Shown: piece by piece, positions 1 through 8,109 of the stretch
How the letters are laid out: each line of letters opens with the position of its first letter
Position numbering within the stretch: the stretch's first letter is position 1
The notes under the pieces: model-generated
What the model saw: the letters and a program-made list of their open reading frames with translations, nothing else
Databases searched by the model: none
What the model was told of the DNA's origin: nothing
Assembly: GCA_023459655.1 (NCBI GenBank)
Contig: JAEWTE010000008.1
Location: 1 to 30,884, forward strand
Reading direction: 5' to 3'
DNA: 30,884 bases
Origin: Candidatus Parcubacteria bacterium
Lineage (GTDB): Bacteria > Patescibacteriota > Patescibacteriia > Patescibacteriales > Patescibacteriaceae
Program-made: the position numbers and the translations under genes

Positions 1-1502
1 TCATTTAATTTATCTGATAAGTCAGCCAATAATTTAGTACTTATAGAAACCGGTTGTTGACAAATTTCCGACAAAACCTCTTCTACTAAATGCTTGGTTT
101 TTGGTTGATTAAGCTGATCTTGATGAAATTTATAACGAAATAATAAACAGATCTGATCACCATCTAACTGAGGTTGACAGGCTCGTAATACGACCGCTAA
201 TCCGGCATTGCGACTCTTAATTTTTTCTAACACCACCGACCAACGCTTGGTTAAATCTTCAATTAATAATGGTGTCGCCGCTGGAGAATTATCTGAAGTG
301 GCTAATTTTGATTTAACTGGTGATGAAACGATCGGTCTACTCTGAATTGGTTGACTAGGTAAAACAACCCCAGCTGAAGTTGGTTGATCATCAGTTGGCA
401 AAGCCTTGACTACAGCCAATTCCAATGGTAGTTGAATAATAAACGAATCTTTAATTTCATTGAGTGCTTGAATGAATAATTGTAATAATTGAACCAAACG
501 ATTGATTGTTAATTTTTGACGAATAGCTAATAAACCAAAATCATCATTATCACCCCATTGTGCCTGATATTCTGTTAATAATTGAGGATTAATTTTGCTT
601 AATAATAATTGTCGAAGCGTTTCAATAAGATCTTGTGAAAAGACTCGTAAATCACGACCATCAGCTACTAATTGATTAATAATTGAAATGGCTTGCAATG
701 AGTTTTGATCAGTTAAAGCCTGTAAAAATTGACCAATTATGGTCATATCACTACTCGGGGCCAATAAATAAAAATCTTCCATTGTTAAATTCTTTTCACT
801 ACCCTTGACTGGCTGACTAATGGCTAATAATTGACCAAGTAAACTTTCGGCATCGCGCAAATGTCCTTGAGAATTTTTAGCAATCGCGGCCAAAACAGCC
901 TCATCGGCTGACCAACCTTCTTGCTTAAGAATATATTGCAGTTTTTTAACCATATCGGTCAAACCGATCTTCTTAAAATCATAACGCTCGCAACGAGAAA
1001 TAACGGTGGCTGGAATCTTGTGAACCTCGGTAGTACAAAGAATAAAAACAACTTGCTTGGGTGGCTCTTCAAGAGTTTTCAATAATGCATTAAATGATGA
1101 GTTAGACAGCATATGAACCTCATCAATGATAAAGATCTTGTACTGACCGGTGCTGGGTGTAAGCCGACTACTAGCAATAATATTTTCACGAACATTATCG
1201 ACGCCAGTTTGGCTGGCCGCATCAATTTCAATAATATCTAAAGACTGTCCAGCCGTAATAGCTAAACAATTAGCACATTGATTACACGGTTCAGCCGAAT
1301 CAGCTGAACGATTCAGGCAATTTAAAGACTTGGCCAAGAGTCTAGCAATCGTTGTTTTACCAACCGCTCGCGGACCACAAAAAAGATAAGACGAAGCAAT
1401 CTGTTGACGCTTTATCTCTTCAGATAAAGTAATTTTAACATGGTTTTGACCGAAAACTTCAGCAAAACTCTGAGGACGATATTGACGGTATAGGGTGGAC
1501 AT
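1..1502 (-). CDS. dnaX: DNA polymerase III subunit gamma/tau (3' end outside window)
   Basis: Clamp-loader ATPase of the replicative DNA polymerase. I translated this gene directly because it runs off the left edge. It starts MSTLYRQYRPQSFAEVFGQ at an ATG at 1502, and about 500 codons are visible without a stop. The Walker A loop is GPRAVGKT (residues 43-50), a variant of the usual GPRGTGKT. The zinc-binding cysteines are C62, C73, C76 and C79. The Walker B box is DEVHML (127-132) and the sensor/arginine-finger motif is SRC (169-171). After the clamp-loader core comes a Ser/Pro/Ala-rich linker (about residues 350-380) and then a small folded C-terminal domain that is cut by the window edge. 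It is the last visible gene of the operon starting at 7016 and lies 12 nt downstream of the methyltransferase gene. I see no obvious frameshift slippery site in the visible part. Family assignment is very secure. Confidence 0.97.
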   Translation of the reverse strand, partial: MSTLYRQYRPQSFAEVFGQNHVKITLSEEIKRQQIASSYLFCGPRAVGKTTIARLLAKSLNCLNRSADSAEPCNQCANCLAITAGQSLDIIEIDAASQTGVDNVRENIIASSRLTPSTGQYKIFIIDEVHMLSNSSFNALLKTLEEPPKQVVFILCTTEVHKIPATVISRCERYDFKKIGLTDMVKKLQYILKQEGWSADEAVLAAIAKNSQGHLRDAESLLGQLLAISQPVKGSEKNLTMEDFYLLAPSSDMTIIGQFLQALTDQNSLQAISIINQLVADGRDLRVFSQDLIETLRQLLLSKINPQLLTEYQAQWGDNDDFGLLAIRQKLTINRLVQLLQLFIQALNEIKDSFIIQLPLELAVVKALPTDDQPTSAGVVLPSQPIQSRPIVSSPVKSKLATSDNSPAATPLLIEDLTKRWSVVLEKIKSRNAGLAVVLRACQPQLDGDQICLLFRYKFHQDQLNQPKTKHLVEEVLSEICQQPVSISTKLLADLSDKLN

Positions 1503-1514
1503 AATAATAATTAA

Positions 1515-2480
1515 TTAAACGTTCTTTTGATAAACAAAAAAGCCATCTCTAATTTCTTTATTAGTTCGAGATTTAACTAATTTAAAATCATGCTCTTTAA
1601 AAAAGGCACTGAGATTCTCAGGATAATAAGCTCTAATATGTAAAAGCTCAACTCGTTCTTCTGGCAAAAAATGAATAACTTCGTTGCGCAATCTAATAAC
1701 AAACTTTTTATTAAATAAAAAGAAAAATTTAAACAAAACAGCGCCAATCGATTTTTCTTTAACCATTTCCAAACTAAGTGCTCCACAACTTGAATCAACA
1801 CCAGCATTACGCAAAGGGGTAATTAACCATTGAGACATATCTTTATCGGTTAAATAGCTGGCATAAAAATTAAATAACTGCAAATCTTCTGAATTATCTA
1901 AACTATTACGAATTCTAATATCAAGAAATAAAAAATCATTCTTTTTTAAAACACTATAGAGACTATCAATAATATTGGTCTGATTAACATTACTAATGGT
2001 TCCACCAAGAAATAAAAACCCTCGACAATCAAATTTTTCAGTTAATTGAGAAATTTCATCACGAAAATCTTCACTCAATATATCAGCACAAAGAAATTGA
2101 CCATCAATTTTTAATTCTGCCAAATTATTAACGGCTAAATCAAGCATTTGGCGCGAAGAATCAACACCAAAATAAGTAAAATGATAGCCTTCTTGTTTTA
2201 ATCTTTTTAACATTATCTTCTCGCTAGAAGCATCCCCGCAACCTAGACTAACCAAAGCAAAATGCTGTTTCTTTTTAAACTGATCAGCAACCAAATCATA
2301 ATAATCCTCAGCTGAAAAATCAACCGGCAATGGCGTAGTCGGCTTACTATAAGCCTGATAATAAAATTTAGCGCCATCATCTAAATAAAGAAATTTTTGT
2401 TCCAGACTTCGATTTTTAAGACAATCAATCATTTCTTTGTCTAACTCTAAGTCGGAAACCAATGAATTGATAGGTGTCAT
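1515..2480 (-). CDS. EgtD-like SAM-dependent methyltransferase
   Basis: 321 residues. A Rossmann-type methyltransferase core is clear: motif I is LVSLGCGDA (77-85), followed by the acidic strand end YFGVDSSRQM (103-112) and the later FLFLGGTISN segment. The N-terminal part, with YLDDGAKFYYQAY about 45 residues before motif I, resembles the histidine-specific methyltransferase (EgtD / Methyltransf_33) family. In that family a similar segment precedes the SAM fold. EgtD trimethylates histidine in ergothioneine synthesis, but no egtB or egtC partner is in the window, so the substrate here is unknown. It sits between the HD hydrolase gene (10-nt gap) and dnaX (12-nt gap) in one operon. The methyltransferase call is firm and the EgtD-type subfamily is moderately supported. 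Another small-molecule or protein substrate is equally possible. Confidence 0.75.
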   Translation of the reverse strand: MTPINSLVSDLELDKEMIDCLKNRSLEQKFLYLDDGAKFYYQAYSKPTTPLPVDFSAEDYYDLVADQFKKKQHFALVSLGCGDASSEKIMLKRLKQEGYHFTYFGVDSSRQMLDLAVNNLAELKIDGQFLCADILSEDFRDEISQLTEKFDCRGFLFLGGTISNVNQTNIIDSLYSVLKKNDFLFLDIRIRNSLDNSEDLQLFNFYASYLTDKDMSQWLITPLRNAGVDSSCGALSLEMVKEKSIGAVLFKFFFLFNKKFVIRLRNEVIHFLPEERVELLHIRAYYPENLSAFFKEHDFKLVKSRTNKEIRDGFFVYQKNV

Positions 2481-2490
2481 AAAATTAATA

Positions 2491-3375
2491 TTAAAGGCGA
2501 AATTTAGATATACCTAATTGAATCCCTGAACCACGATTAACATAACCTTGACTAAATTGAAACTCAACCTTGAAATTATGGCCATCACTAGTAATTAATA
2601 AAATATTGGCTGTTTTATTAAATTGTTCATCAGCAATTAATTTCTCAAATAATTTTTTATCAGTCATCTGCCAAATAATCGCATTAGTATGACTATAGAC
2701 CAAATCATACATCTCACAATCTAAATCAATAAATTGTTTTTTATATAAATCATCCTTAATATCAGTTAAATCTTGAAATTGACCATTATTTAAAAATCTT
2801 TGCCAGCTAGCTCTTGCTCGACCGATTGTAGCATCAGCTCGATCATAACCCAAAATATCTTTCATTGGTAAAAGAATGGCTTGAGTTTCAAAAGCCATTC
2901 TAATTTGCTTATTATTGGGTAAATGATTAATACTACTTAAATTATGCTGACGATCAGCAATTCTAAGCAATAAACAACGGACATCTTGATTACCAGCCCA
3001 AAGTAACCGCTCAGTTTCATCACTAAATTCTTGACCATGACAATAAAAACCACCCCGATTCTTAGTAACCGAATCAACTAAAAAACCAACTTCTGGACCA
3101 AACTCCTTATAAATATCACCCATTAAACAGTCCGGACAATCTTCAACCGTGTCATGCAATAAGGCCGCCGCCGTCAGAATTGGGTCAGCAAATTTTTTAT
3201 CTAAAATCTCTGCCACAGCCAAAGGATGAGTAAAATATGGTTGGCCTGATTTACGTTTCTGGCCAGCATGTAAGTGCTGAGCTAAATTCCAAGCTTTTTT
3301 CAATAATTCTTTATCATCAGCTCCCGCACTGTGAAAATTATTTAATATTTTTTTGTCAGTCCACCAATTAAGCAT
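2491..3375 (-). CDS. SpoT/RelA-type HD hydrolase domain protein (no synthetase domain)
   Basis: 294 residues. Residues about 25-180 match the (p)ppGpp hydrolase half of RelA/SpoT enzymes. Visible motifs are HAGQKRKSGQPYFTHP with H50, AALLHDTVED with H74-D75, and LRIADRQHNL with D141. These are the metal-binding HD residues in the usual order and spacing. The synthetase, TGS and ACT domains of full RelA/SpoT proteins are absent. Residues about 190-294 form a domain I do not recognise. This is therefore a candidate stand-alone alarmone or nucleotide hydrolase, comparable in size to small alarmone hydrolases but with an extra C-terminal region. The ATG at 3375 follows the upstream stop by three nucleotides (TAAATTATG), which implies co-translation with the 220-residue protein. 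Substrate specificity for ppGpp is inference from the motifs. Confidence 0.82.
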   Translation of the reverse strand: MLNWWTDKKILNNFHSAGADDKELLKKAWNLAQHLHAGQKRKSGQPYFTHPLAVAEILDKKFADPILTAAALLHDTVEDCPDCLMGDIYKEFGPEVGFLVDSVTKNRGGFYCHGQEFSDETERLLWAGNQDVRCLLLRIADRQHNLSSINHLPNNKQIRMAFETQAILLPMKDILGYDRADATIGRARASWQRFLNNGQFQDLTDIKDDLYKKQFIDLDCEMYDLVYSHTNAIIWQMTDKKLFEKLIADEQFNKTANILLITSDGHNFKVEFQFSQGYVNRGSGIQLGISKFRL

Positions 3376-3378
3376 AAT

Positions 3379-4041
3379 TTATTCAGCAACTAAATTTTCT
3401 AAAGCGGCAAATTGAGATGGTAAATCCTTGGGAATAACAATAGCGATCCGATCCCCAGGCTCAGCTTTAAAATAACTAACGCTAGCTTGGAGCAAGCGCC
3501 AGCGATGATGATCGGCCACAGCATAACATTGGCCATCTGAACCTTTTTCAAGAGTAGCAATTAATCTACGACGATCAATCGGACCAATTTGTTTATATAA
3601 AAAATTACCATTATGGGCAATAGTCAATCGTAAATTATCACCCTCAACTAATTTAGATTTAGAAGCATAATTAGCCGACACCAGATACGATTGGCCAGAA
3701 GAGGCAATCATTTTTTCGCCATCAAAATAACCATCAATTGTCTGACCAGCTAGCTCATCAGATAAAATTTTTGAATCTTCATTTAACTCAACGCTGGACA
3801 ATTGACCAGATAGATCAATTGATTGAACTAATCGATTTAAATCAGCGGTTACAGCAGCCAATCGACTAGTTAATGATTTTAAAGCATCAATTTGCTTAGA
3901 ACTCAATTGATGAGCAGATGAATGAACTTGAGTAGGGTTATCAGGTTGACTAGGTTGATCGGGTTGATCAGCTTCAAAAACAACAGCTTGACCAGGTTGC
4001 CAATCGCTGACTTGATTTTGTTTGGTTGGTTGGTTGGTCAT
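3379..4041 (-). CDS. CPR-conserved protein of unknown function (Gln/Pro/Asp-rich N terminus)
   Basis: 220 residues, no signal peptide and no membrane segment. The first 45 residues are low-complexity (DQPDQPSQPDNP), encoded by 9-bp repeats. Residues about 46-80 look helical and possibly coiled. Residues about 100-215 form a globular domain with GYFDGEKM, NYASKSKLVEGDNL, LYKQIGPIDRRR and SYFKAEPGDRIAIVIPKD. I recognise this block from memory as a recurrent CPR protein of unknown role, often beside the ATPase seen here. I cannot confirm that without a search. It lies 3 nt downstream of the 831-residue ATPase gene (TAAATTATG junction), which suggests a linked function such as a cytoplasmic accessory of that machine. 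No catalytic motif is visible. Confidence 0.7.
   Translation of the reverse strand: MTNQPTKQNQVSDWQPGQAVVFEADQPDQPSQPDNPTQVHSSAHQLSSKQIDALKSLTSRLAAVTADLNRLVQSIDLSGQLSSVELNEDSKILSDELAGQTIDGYFDGEKMIASSGQSYLVSANYASKSKLVEGDNLRLTIAHNGNFLYKQIGPIDRRRLIATLEKGSDGQCYAVADHHRWRLLQASVSYFKAEPGDRIAIVIPKDLPSQFAALENLVAE
3935..3970. repeat. Four 9-bp tandem units in the 5' part of the 220-residue gene
   Basis: Four imperfect copies of the plus-strand unit GGTTGATCA (3935-3943, 3944-3952, 3953-3961, 3962-3970). Read on the minus strand they encode repeated Gln-Pro-Asp/Ser/Asn triplets. Because the unit is three codons long, copy-number change would keep the frame and only lengthen or shorten the disordered N-terminal segment. 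Confidence 0.75.
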
Positions 4042-4044
4042 AAT

Positions 4045-6540
4045 TTAAAAATTAATTTTACCCCGCTGAATTATTTCCGATTCAATTACCGAACGATCCT
4101 GACCATATTTCAAGCGACTTAACTGACGAATCTTACCAGCTAATTCCGGATCATGCTGACCAGCTAGCGGCCAAGGAGTTTTAATAGTAAAGGGACGAGA
4201 TGCCGCATTATTAATTAATAATTTCAAATAAGCAGTATATTTTTCAATATTAATTAAATCGTAGGCATCAAAAGTCGGAGCAAATTCTTTTTGAAGAACC
4301 TCAGCATCTTCTGAACCAATCTTAAAAGAAACTATCGTACCAACATTACCAAATACTGCATCTTTAATTGCGGTATCACCACGAGCCACTAATTGACCAA
4401 TATATTGGTGAGCAATAATCAGTCCTAGACCATATTTTCTAGCTTCAGATAAAATCTGACAAATTGAATTGGTAGTAAAATTTTGAAACTCATCAATATA
4501 GAGAAAAAAGTTACGCCGGTCTTCTTTAGCCATATCAGCTCGAGACAAGGCTGCCATCAATAATTTACCGACTAAAATCATTCCTAATAAATAGGCATTC
4601 ATTTCACCAACTAGTCCCTTGGGTAAACTAACTAATAAAATTTTACGCTTATCCATGACCTCTCGAAAATTAAATGAACTTTTTTGTTGAGCAATAATCG
4701 GCCGCATCATGTCATTAGAAATAAACGAAGTCAATTTAGAGGTAATATATGGGACAACATTAGCTAGAGCAGCGTCTCCACCAGCTTTTTCCGCTTCTTT
4801 TCGCCAAAAATCAACTACCGTCTGATCGGCACAACGAGATAATTTCATATTACGAAAGTCAGCATCGGCTAAAACGCGCGGTATCTCCATTAAAGTTGAA
4901 CCAGACTCTGGATCAGCCATCACTAACAACATCGCATTACGCATATATTGTTCAAAGATTGGTCCACCGGTTGATTTCAAATCATAAAGCTTATCAAAAA
5001 TACCAATCATTTCATTAATAACAAAAGTCTTTTGTTCAGGATAATTAACATCAAATTCCAATAAATTAAGACCCATCGGTCTTTCTAAGTCAGCCGGTGA
5101 AAACAAAATAACATCTTCGGCTCGTTCCGCTGGTATCCGAACTAAAATATCATCAACTAAATCACCATGTGGATCAATAACACATATTCCATTACCGGCT
5201 AAAACATCTTGAATAGCCATATTGGCCAATAAAACCGATTTACCAACACCAGATTTACCAATAATATAAGTATGGCGAAGCCGATCATCATCACCGATAC
5301 AAACATCTTTTTTCATGCCCCGAAAAACATTATGGCCTAATAATAACCCACTATTTGGCACTTCCGATGGTGCTGCCGCTTGCTTAGCGGTCAGCCATAA
5401 AATATTAGGTGTCTCAGCGTTCTGCAAAGGAAAATGAAATAAACCAGCCAATTCTTCAGTATTTAATAAAAAGCTACTCTTTTCATCAAAACGACGATAA
5501 ATAAATTGATTAATCAGTCGTTTAACTGGTCGACGACGCGGCTTATTTTGGAAACTATTACCATACTCATAAGAATTATATTGACTCATCGCACTAACCA
5601 AATCACCTAATAAATCATTAGCCCTAATCTGACTATCCGAACAAGCAACTAGGCGCAAATTAACATCTAAACCGGCTTTAGAATTCTTCCCCTCGATCAA
5701 TTTCAAGCTTTCTTCCTCCATAGCTGTTAAGCGCTTATCTGCTTGACTGGTGATTGCTTTTTCCTTTTGCGCCTTAGTATTAACTACATCACTAAAAAAA
5801 TCATTCCAAACTGACCAAAAACTACTTTTTAAAGCAGCTGATACTGATTTTTTCTTATGAGCTAATTGAACTAGTTTTTTAACCGTACCATGCCAAAGAC
5901 CATAAGCACTGCGTACCGTATATTGAATAGCCAAACTATCGGTAACCGCTAGTTTGGACATAACATTTAATTGGGAGTTCATCAAATCAGCCTCTTGATG
6001 ATCATAGGTTTTAAGTGGCAAAGCATAATGCTTGGTTGTCCGAAGCGATCCGACAGCAATAAATCCCTGAGCCTTAAATAGATTGTAATCCGCCACTTCT
6101 TCAAGCATCGCATCTGGATAATGAGCATTGATTTGTTGTTCTAAATAACGAGCCATTCGTCGTGGAGCAACTACATAAAAAGCAATAAAACTATTATTAG
6201 CCACTATTTCAAAAGAAAAATGGTCATCACGACCCCACAACCAAGCTAGCCAACCACGTTGAGCTCTAAGTCCACCAATACTAGCAAAAATCGTTTCAGC
6301 ACAAGAAATTTCCTCACGCATTTGCTGAACTGTAAAATTTTGTGATTGATCTTTTTGACGATCTTTGGGTAATTTAACTAAATAAACTACTTGATCAAAA
6401 TAGCCATTAGCATTGAACCATTGCCAAATTAAACGCCGCCAACCAAATACAATCAACCAAATAATTATTACCGCTAAAAATAGACCAAAAACAATTATTA
6501 ATGGATCACTACTATTAATTAAAATTAGAAATTGCTCCAT
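4045..6540 (-). CDS. TraG/VirD4-like ATPase with fused membrane-anchored N-terminal module
   Basis: 831 residues. A single transmembrane helix lies at about 12-34. Residues about 45-385 form a CPR-type module with landmarks YPDAMLEEVADYN (141-153), PLKTYD (175-180) and TEELAGLFHFP (361-371). The motor follows: Walker A GKSGVGKS (428-435), CVIDPHGDLVDD (453-464), Walker B FLYIDEFQNF (679-688), a sensor-like HQY (711-713) and FGNVGTIVSFK (730-740). The DPHGD and DEFQNF pattern is that of TraG/VirD4/TraD-type coupling ATPases and HerA-like motors, which move DNA or protein through membrane channels. The gene is preceded by the 154-residue protein and followed by the 220-residue protein with tiny gaps. 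A paralogous but split system lies at 12146-15259. I infer a role in a type IV pilus- or secretion-like envelope machine. The substrate is unknown. Confidence 0.85.
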   Translation of the reverse strand: MEQFLILINSSDPLIIVFGLFLAVIIIWLIVFGWRRLIWQWFNANGYFDQVVYLVKLPKDRQKDQSQNFTVQQMREEISCAETIFASIGGLRAQRGWLAWLWGRDDHFSFEIVANNSFIAFYVVAPRRMARYLEQQINAHYPDAMLEEVADYNLFKAQGFIAVGSLRTTKHYALPLKTYDHQEADLMNSQLNVMSKLAVTDSLAIQYTVRSAYGLWHGTVKKLVQLAHKKKSVSAALKSSFWSVWNDFFSDVVNTKAQKEKAITSQADKRLTAMEEESLKLIEGKNSKAGLDVNLRLVACSDSQIRANDLLGDLVSAMSQYNSYEYGNSFQNKPRRRPVKRLINQFIYRRFDEKSSFLLNTEELAGLFHFPLQNAETPNILWLTAKQAAAPSEVPNSGLLLGHNVFRGMKKDVCIGDDDRLRHTYIIGKSGVGKSVLLANMAIQDVLAGNGICVIDPHGDLVDDILVRIPAERAEDVILFSPADLERPMGLNLLEFDVNYPEQKTFVINEMIGIFDKLYDLKSTGGPIFEQYMRNAMLLVMADPESGSTLMEIPRVLADADFRNMKLSRCADQTVVDFWRKEAEKAGGDAALANVVPYITSKLTSFISNDMMRPIIAQQKSSFNFREVMDKRKILLVSLPKGLVGEMNAYLLGMILVGKLLMAALSRADMAKEDRRNFFLYIDEFQNFTTNSICQILSEARKYGLGLIIAHQYIGQLVARGDTAIKDAVFGNVGTIVSFKIGSEDAEVLQKEFAPTFDAYDLINIEKYTAYLKLLINNAASRPFTIKTPWPLAGQHDPELAGKIRQLSRLKYGQDRSVIESEIIQRGKINF

Positions 6541-6551
6541 ATTTTAAATTA

Positions 6552-7016
6552 TTATTTATCTTTTAGGGCAATAATCTGATCAGTTTTAATTTTTACTTCT
6601 TGTTCTAAAAAAAAGCGGTTGACTCCCGGAATAATCAATAAAAATCGACGAATCAATGTCATAATTTGACGCAAACGAGATTTAGCATGATCTAATAATT
6701 GATCGATTTGTTTGACAGTCTGTTCGCCAGTTGACTTTAATTTAGCCTGATCTTCTTTAGATAATTTAACATAAATTTCCGCTAAGCCCGCTTCCAAAAC
6801 ATCATCAATTGCTAGCTGACGAGGAGTTAATTGACTAGACTTCGAGCTAGTCAATGATTGATTTGAAACGGTCGGCGAAACTTGTTCAATTGGGCTAATT
6901 ACTTCAATAGCTTGATTGGCTGTGGTTTCATTTATATTCTCAACGCTAGGAGCTTGTTCAATTTGATTATCAGCTAGAGCTTGCTCAAAACCTTGTCTCA
7001 ACTGTTCTTGGGGCAT
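6552..7016 (-). CDS. CPR-conserved small protein of unknown function
   Basis: 154 residues and the first gene of the operon. The N-terminal 65 residues are acidic and Gln/Asn/Ser-rich, probably disordered. Residues about 66-154 form a helical block: AIDDVLEAGLAEIYVKLS, then a basic amphipathic stretch, then a hydrophobic segment FLLIIPGVNRFFLEQEVKIK near the C terminus. I recognise the IPGVNRFFLEQEVKIKTD signature as recurring in CPR genomes, but no function is known to me. The hydrophobic segment is short, so membrane association rather than a full span is plausible. The position 11 nt before the membrane ATPase gene suggests it works with that protein. ATG at 7016 is preceded by an extended -10 promoter. 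Confidence 0.68.
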   Translation of the reverse strand: MPQEQLRQGFEQALADNQIEQAPSVENINETTANQAIEVISPIEQVSPTVSNQSLTSSKSSQLTPRQLAIDDVLEAGLAEIYVKLSKEDQAKLKSTGEQTVKQIDQLLDHAKSRLRQIMTLIRRFLLIIPGVNRFFLEQEVKIKTDQIIALKDK

Positions 7017-7042
7017 AAAAAATATTAAATAAAATATCTTTA

Positions 7043-7051
7043 ATTATACCA
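7043..7051 (-). promoter_or_regulatory. Extended -10 promoter for the 7016-1 operon
   Basis: The minus strand reads TGGTATAAT (7051-7043), a consensus -10 with the TGn extension. I see no strong -35 box 16-18 nt upstream. The predicted start is near 7036, which gives a leader of roughly 20 nt before the ATG at 7016. It points away from the corA promoter in the same 121-nt gap. Confidence 0.62.
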
Positions 7052-7081
7052 CGACTATAATAATTAATCCATCGATCATCG

Positions 7082-7111
7082 TTGCGAATAATCATGACCA
7101 TGTGCTATAAT
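7082..7111 (+). promoter_or_regulatory. corA promoter (extended -10)
   Basis: TGCTATAAT (7103-7111) is an extended -10. A weak -35 candidate TTGCGA lies at 7082-7087, with an 18-nt spacer. The start would be near 7118, about 20 nt before the corA ATG at 7138. Confidence 0.62.
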
Positions 7112-7137
7112 TTATCAATAATCAATTAATTGAAACT

Positions 7138-8109
7138 ATGGGTAAATATTTAAAAGTTTCCAAAAAAATTGAAGAAATAATTATTGACAACCCTAAAACA
7201 GCTGCATCATTAAACTGGTTAAATATCAATAGCGCTGGCAAAACCGAACTAGAATACTTATTAAAACGACAACATTTTAATTTGGCTCACTTAAAAATGT
7301 CAATGTCTAATAGTGTGGCCCAACGAGCCTCAATTGAAAAAGGTAAAGATTATATTTTTATTATTCTTCATTTTCCAATTATTAAAAATGGCTTAGTGAT
7401 TCCTTCAGAAGTCGAATTTTTCATGGGACATGGCTATTTAATAACTATTCATAACGGTAATTTACCACCACTAGCTGAATTTTTTAATACTTGCAAGAAA
7501 GATGGAAATTCAACCTTAACTTATGAATTAGAATCATCTTCAATATTACTCTATGAAATACTAGATCGATTAATTAAATATTGTTATCAAATTTTAGATG
7601 AACACAGTAAACGAATCACTAGCGCTCAAGATACAGTTTTTGATATTGACAGCAAACAACGTGATACTGCTTCAGAAATTTTAACTTTACGCCATAATAT
7701 TATTAAAATCCGCAAAATTTTACAAAATCATAAGAATATTTTACAAAATTTAACCACCATAAAAAGCAGCTTAGTGCCCGCCAGTGAATTAAAAAAATAT
7801 TATTCAACTCTAGTCGAACACTCCAAAAGAATCTGGGAAAACTTAGAAAATCAAAGAGAAATGGTTGAAGTATTAAATGACACCAATGAGTCATTATTAA
7901 ATGACAAAATGAACCAAATCATGAAAACTTTAACTATTTTCTCGGTAATTGTTTTTCCACTAAATCTGTTTGCCGCTATTTTTGGTATGAACACAATTGA
8001 AGGAATGCCTTTTATGGAAATTGATCACGGCTTTTGGTATGTAATAGTTATTATGTTATTAGCTACTGGCGGTATGCTTATTTTCTTCAAACGAAAACAT
8101 TGGCTATAA
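7138..8109 (+). CDS. corA: CorA-family divalent-cation (Mg2+/Co2+) transporter
   Basis: 323 residues and the only plus-strand gene in the window. It has the usual CorA layout: a large cytosolic N-terminal domain, a long helical segment (about 165-260, rich in Lys, Asn and Gln), then two transmembrane helices at about 265-283 and 298-317. The signature GMN (283-285, in AAIFGMNTIEGMPF) ends the first helix, and the C terminus is short and basic (FFKRKHWL). The protein would assemble as a pentamer and import Mg2+. The gene has its own extended -10 promoter and its 3' end overlaps the convergent dus gene by 23 bp. The length is normal for the family. Exact ion preference cannot be read from the sequence. 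Confidence 0.93.
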   Translation: MGKYLKVSKKIEEIIIDNPKTAASLNWLNINSAGKTELEYLLKRQHFNLAHLKMSMSNSVAQRASIEKGKDYIFIILHFPIIKNGLVIPSEVEFFMGHGYLITIHNGNLPPLAEFFNTCKKDGNSTLTYELESSSILLYEILDRLIKYCYQILDEHSKRITSAQDTVFDIDSKQRDTASEILTLRHNIIKIRKILQNHKNILQNLTTIKSSLVPASELKKYYSTLVEHSKRIWENLENQREMVEVLNDTNESLLNDKMNQIMKTLTIFSVIVFPLNLFAAIFGMNTIEGMPFMEIDHGFWYVIVIMLLATGGMLIFFKRKHWL

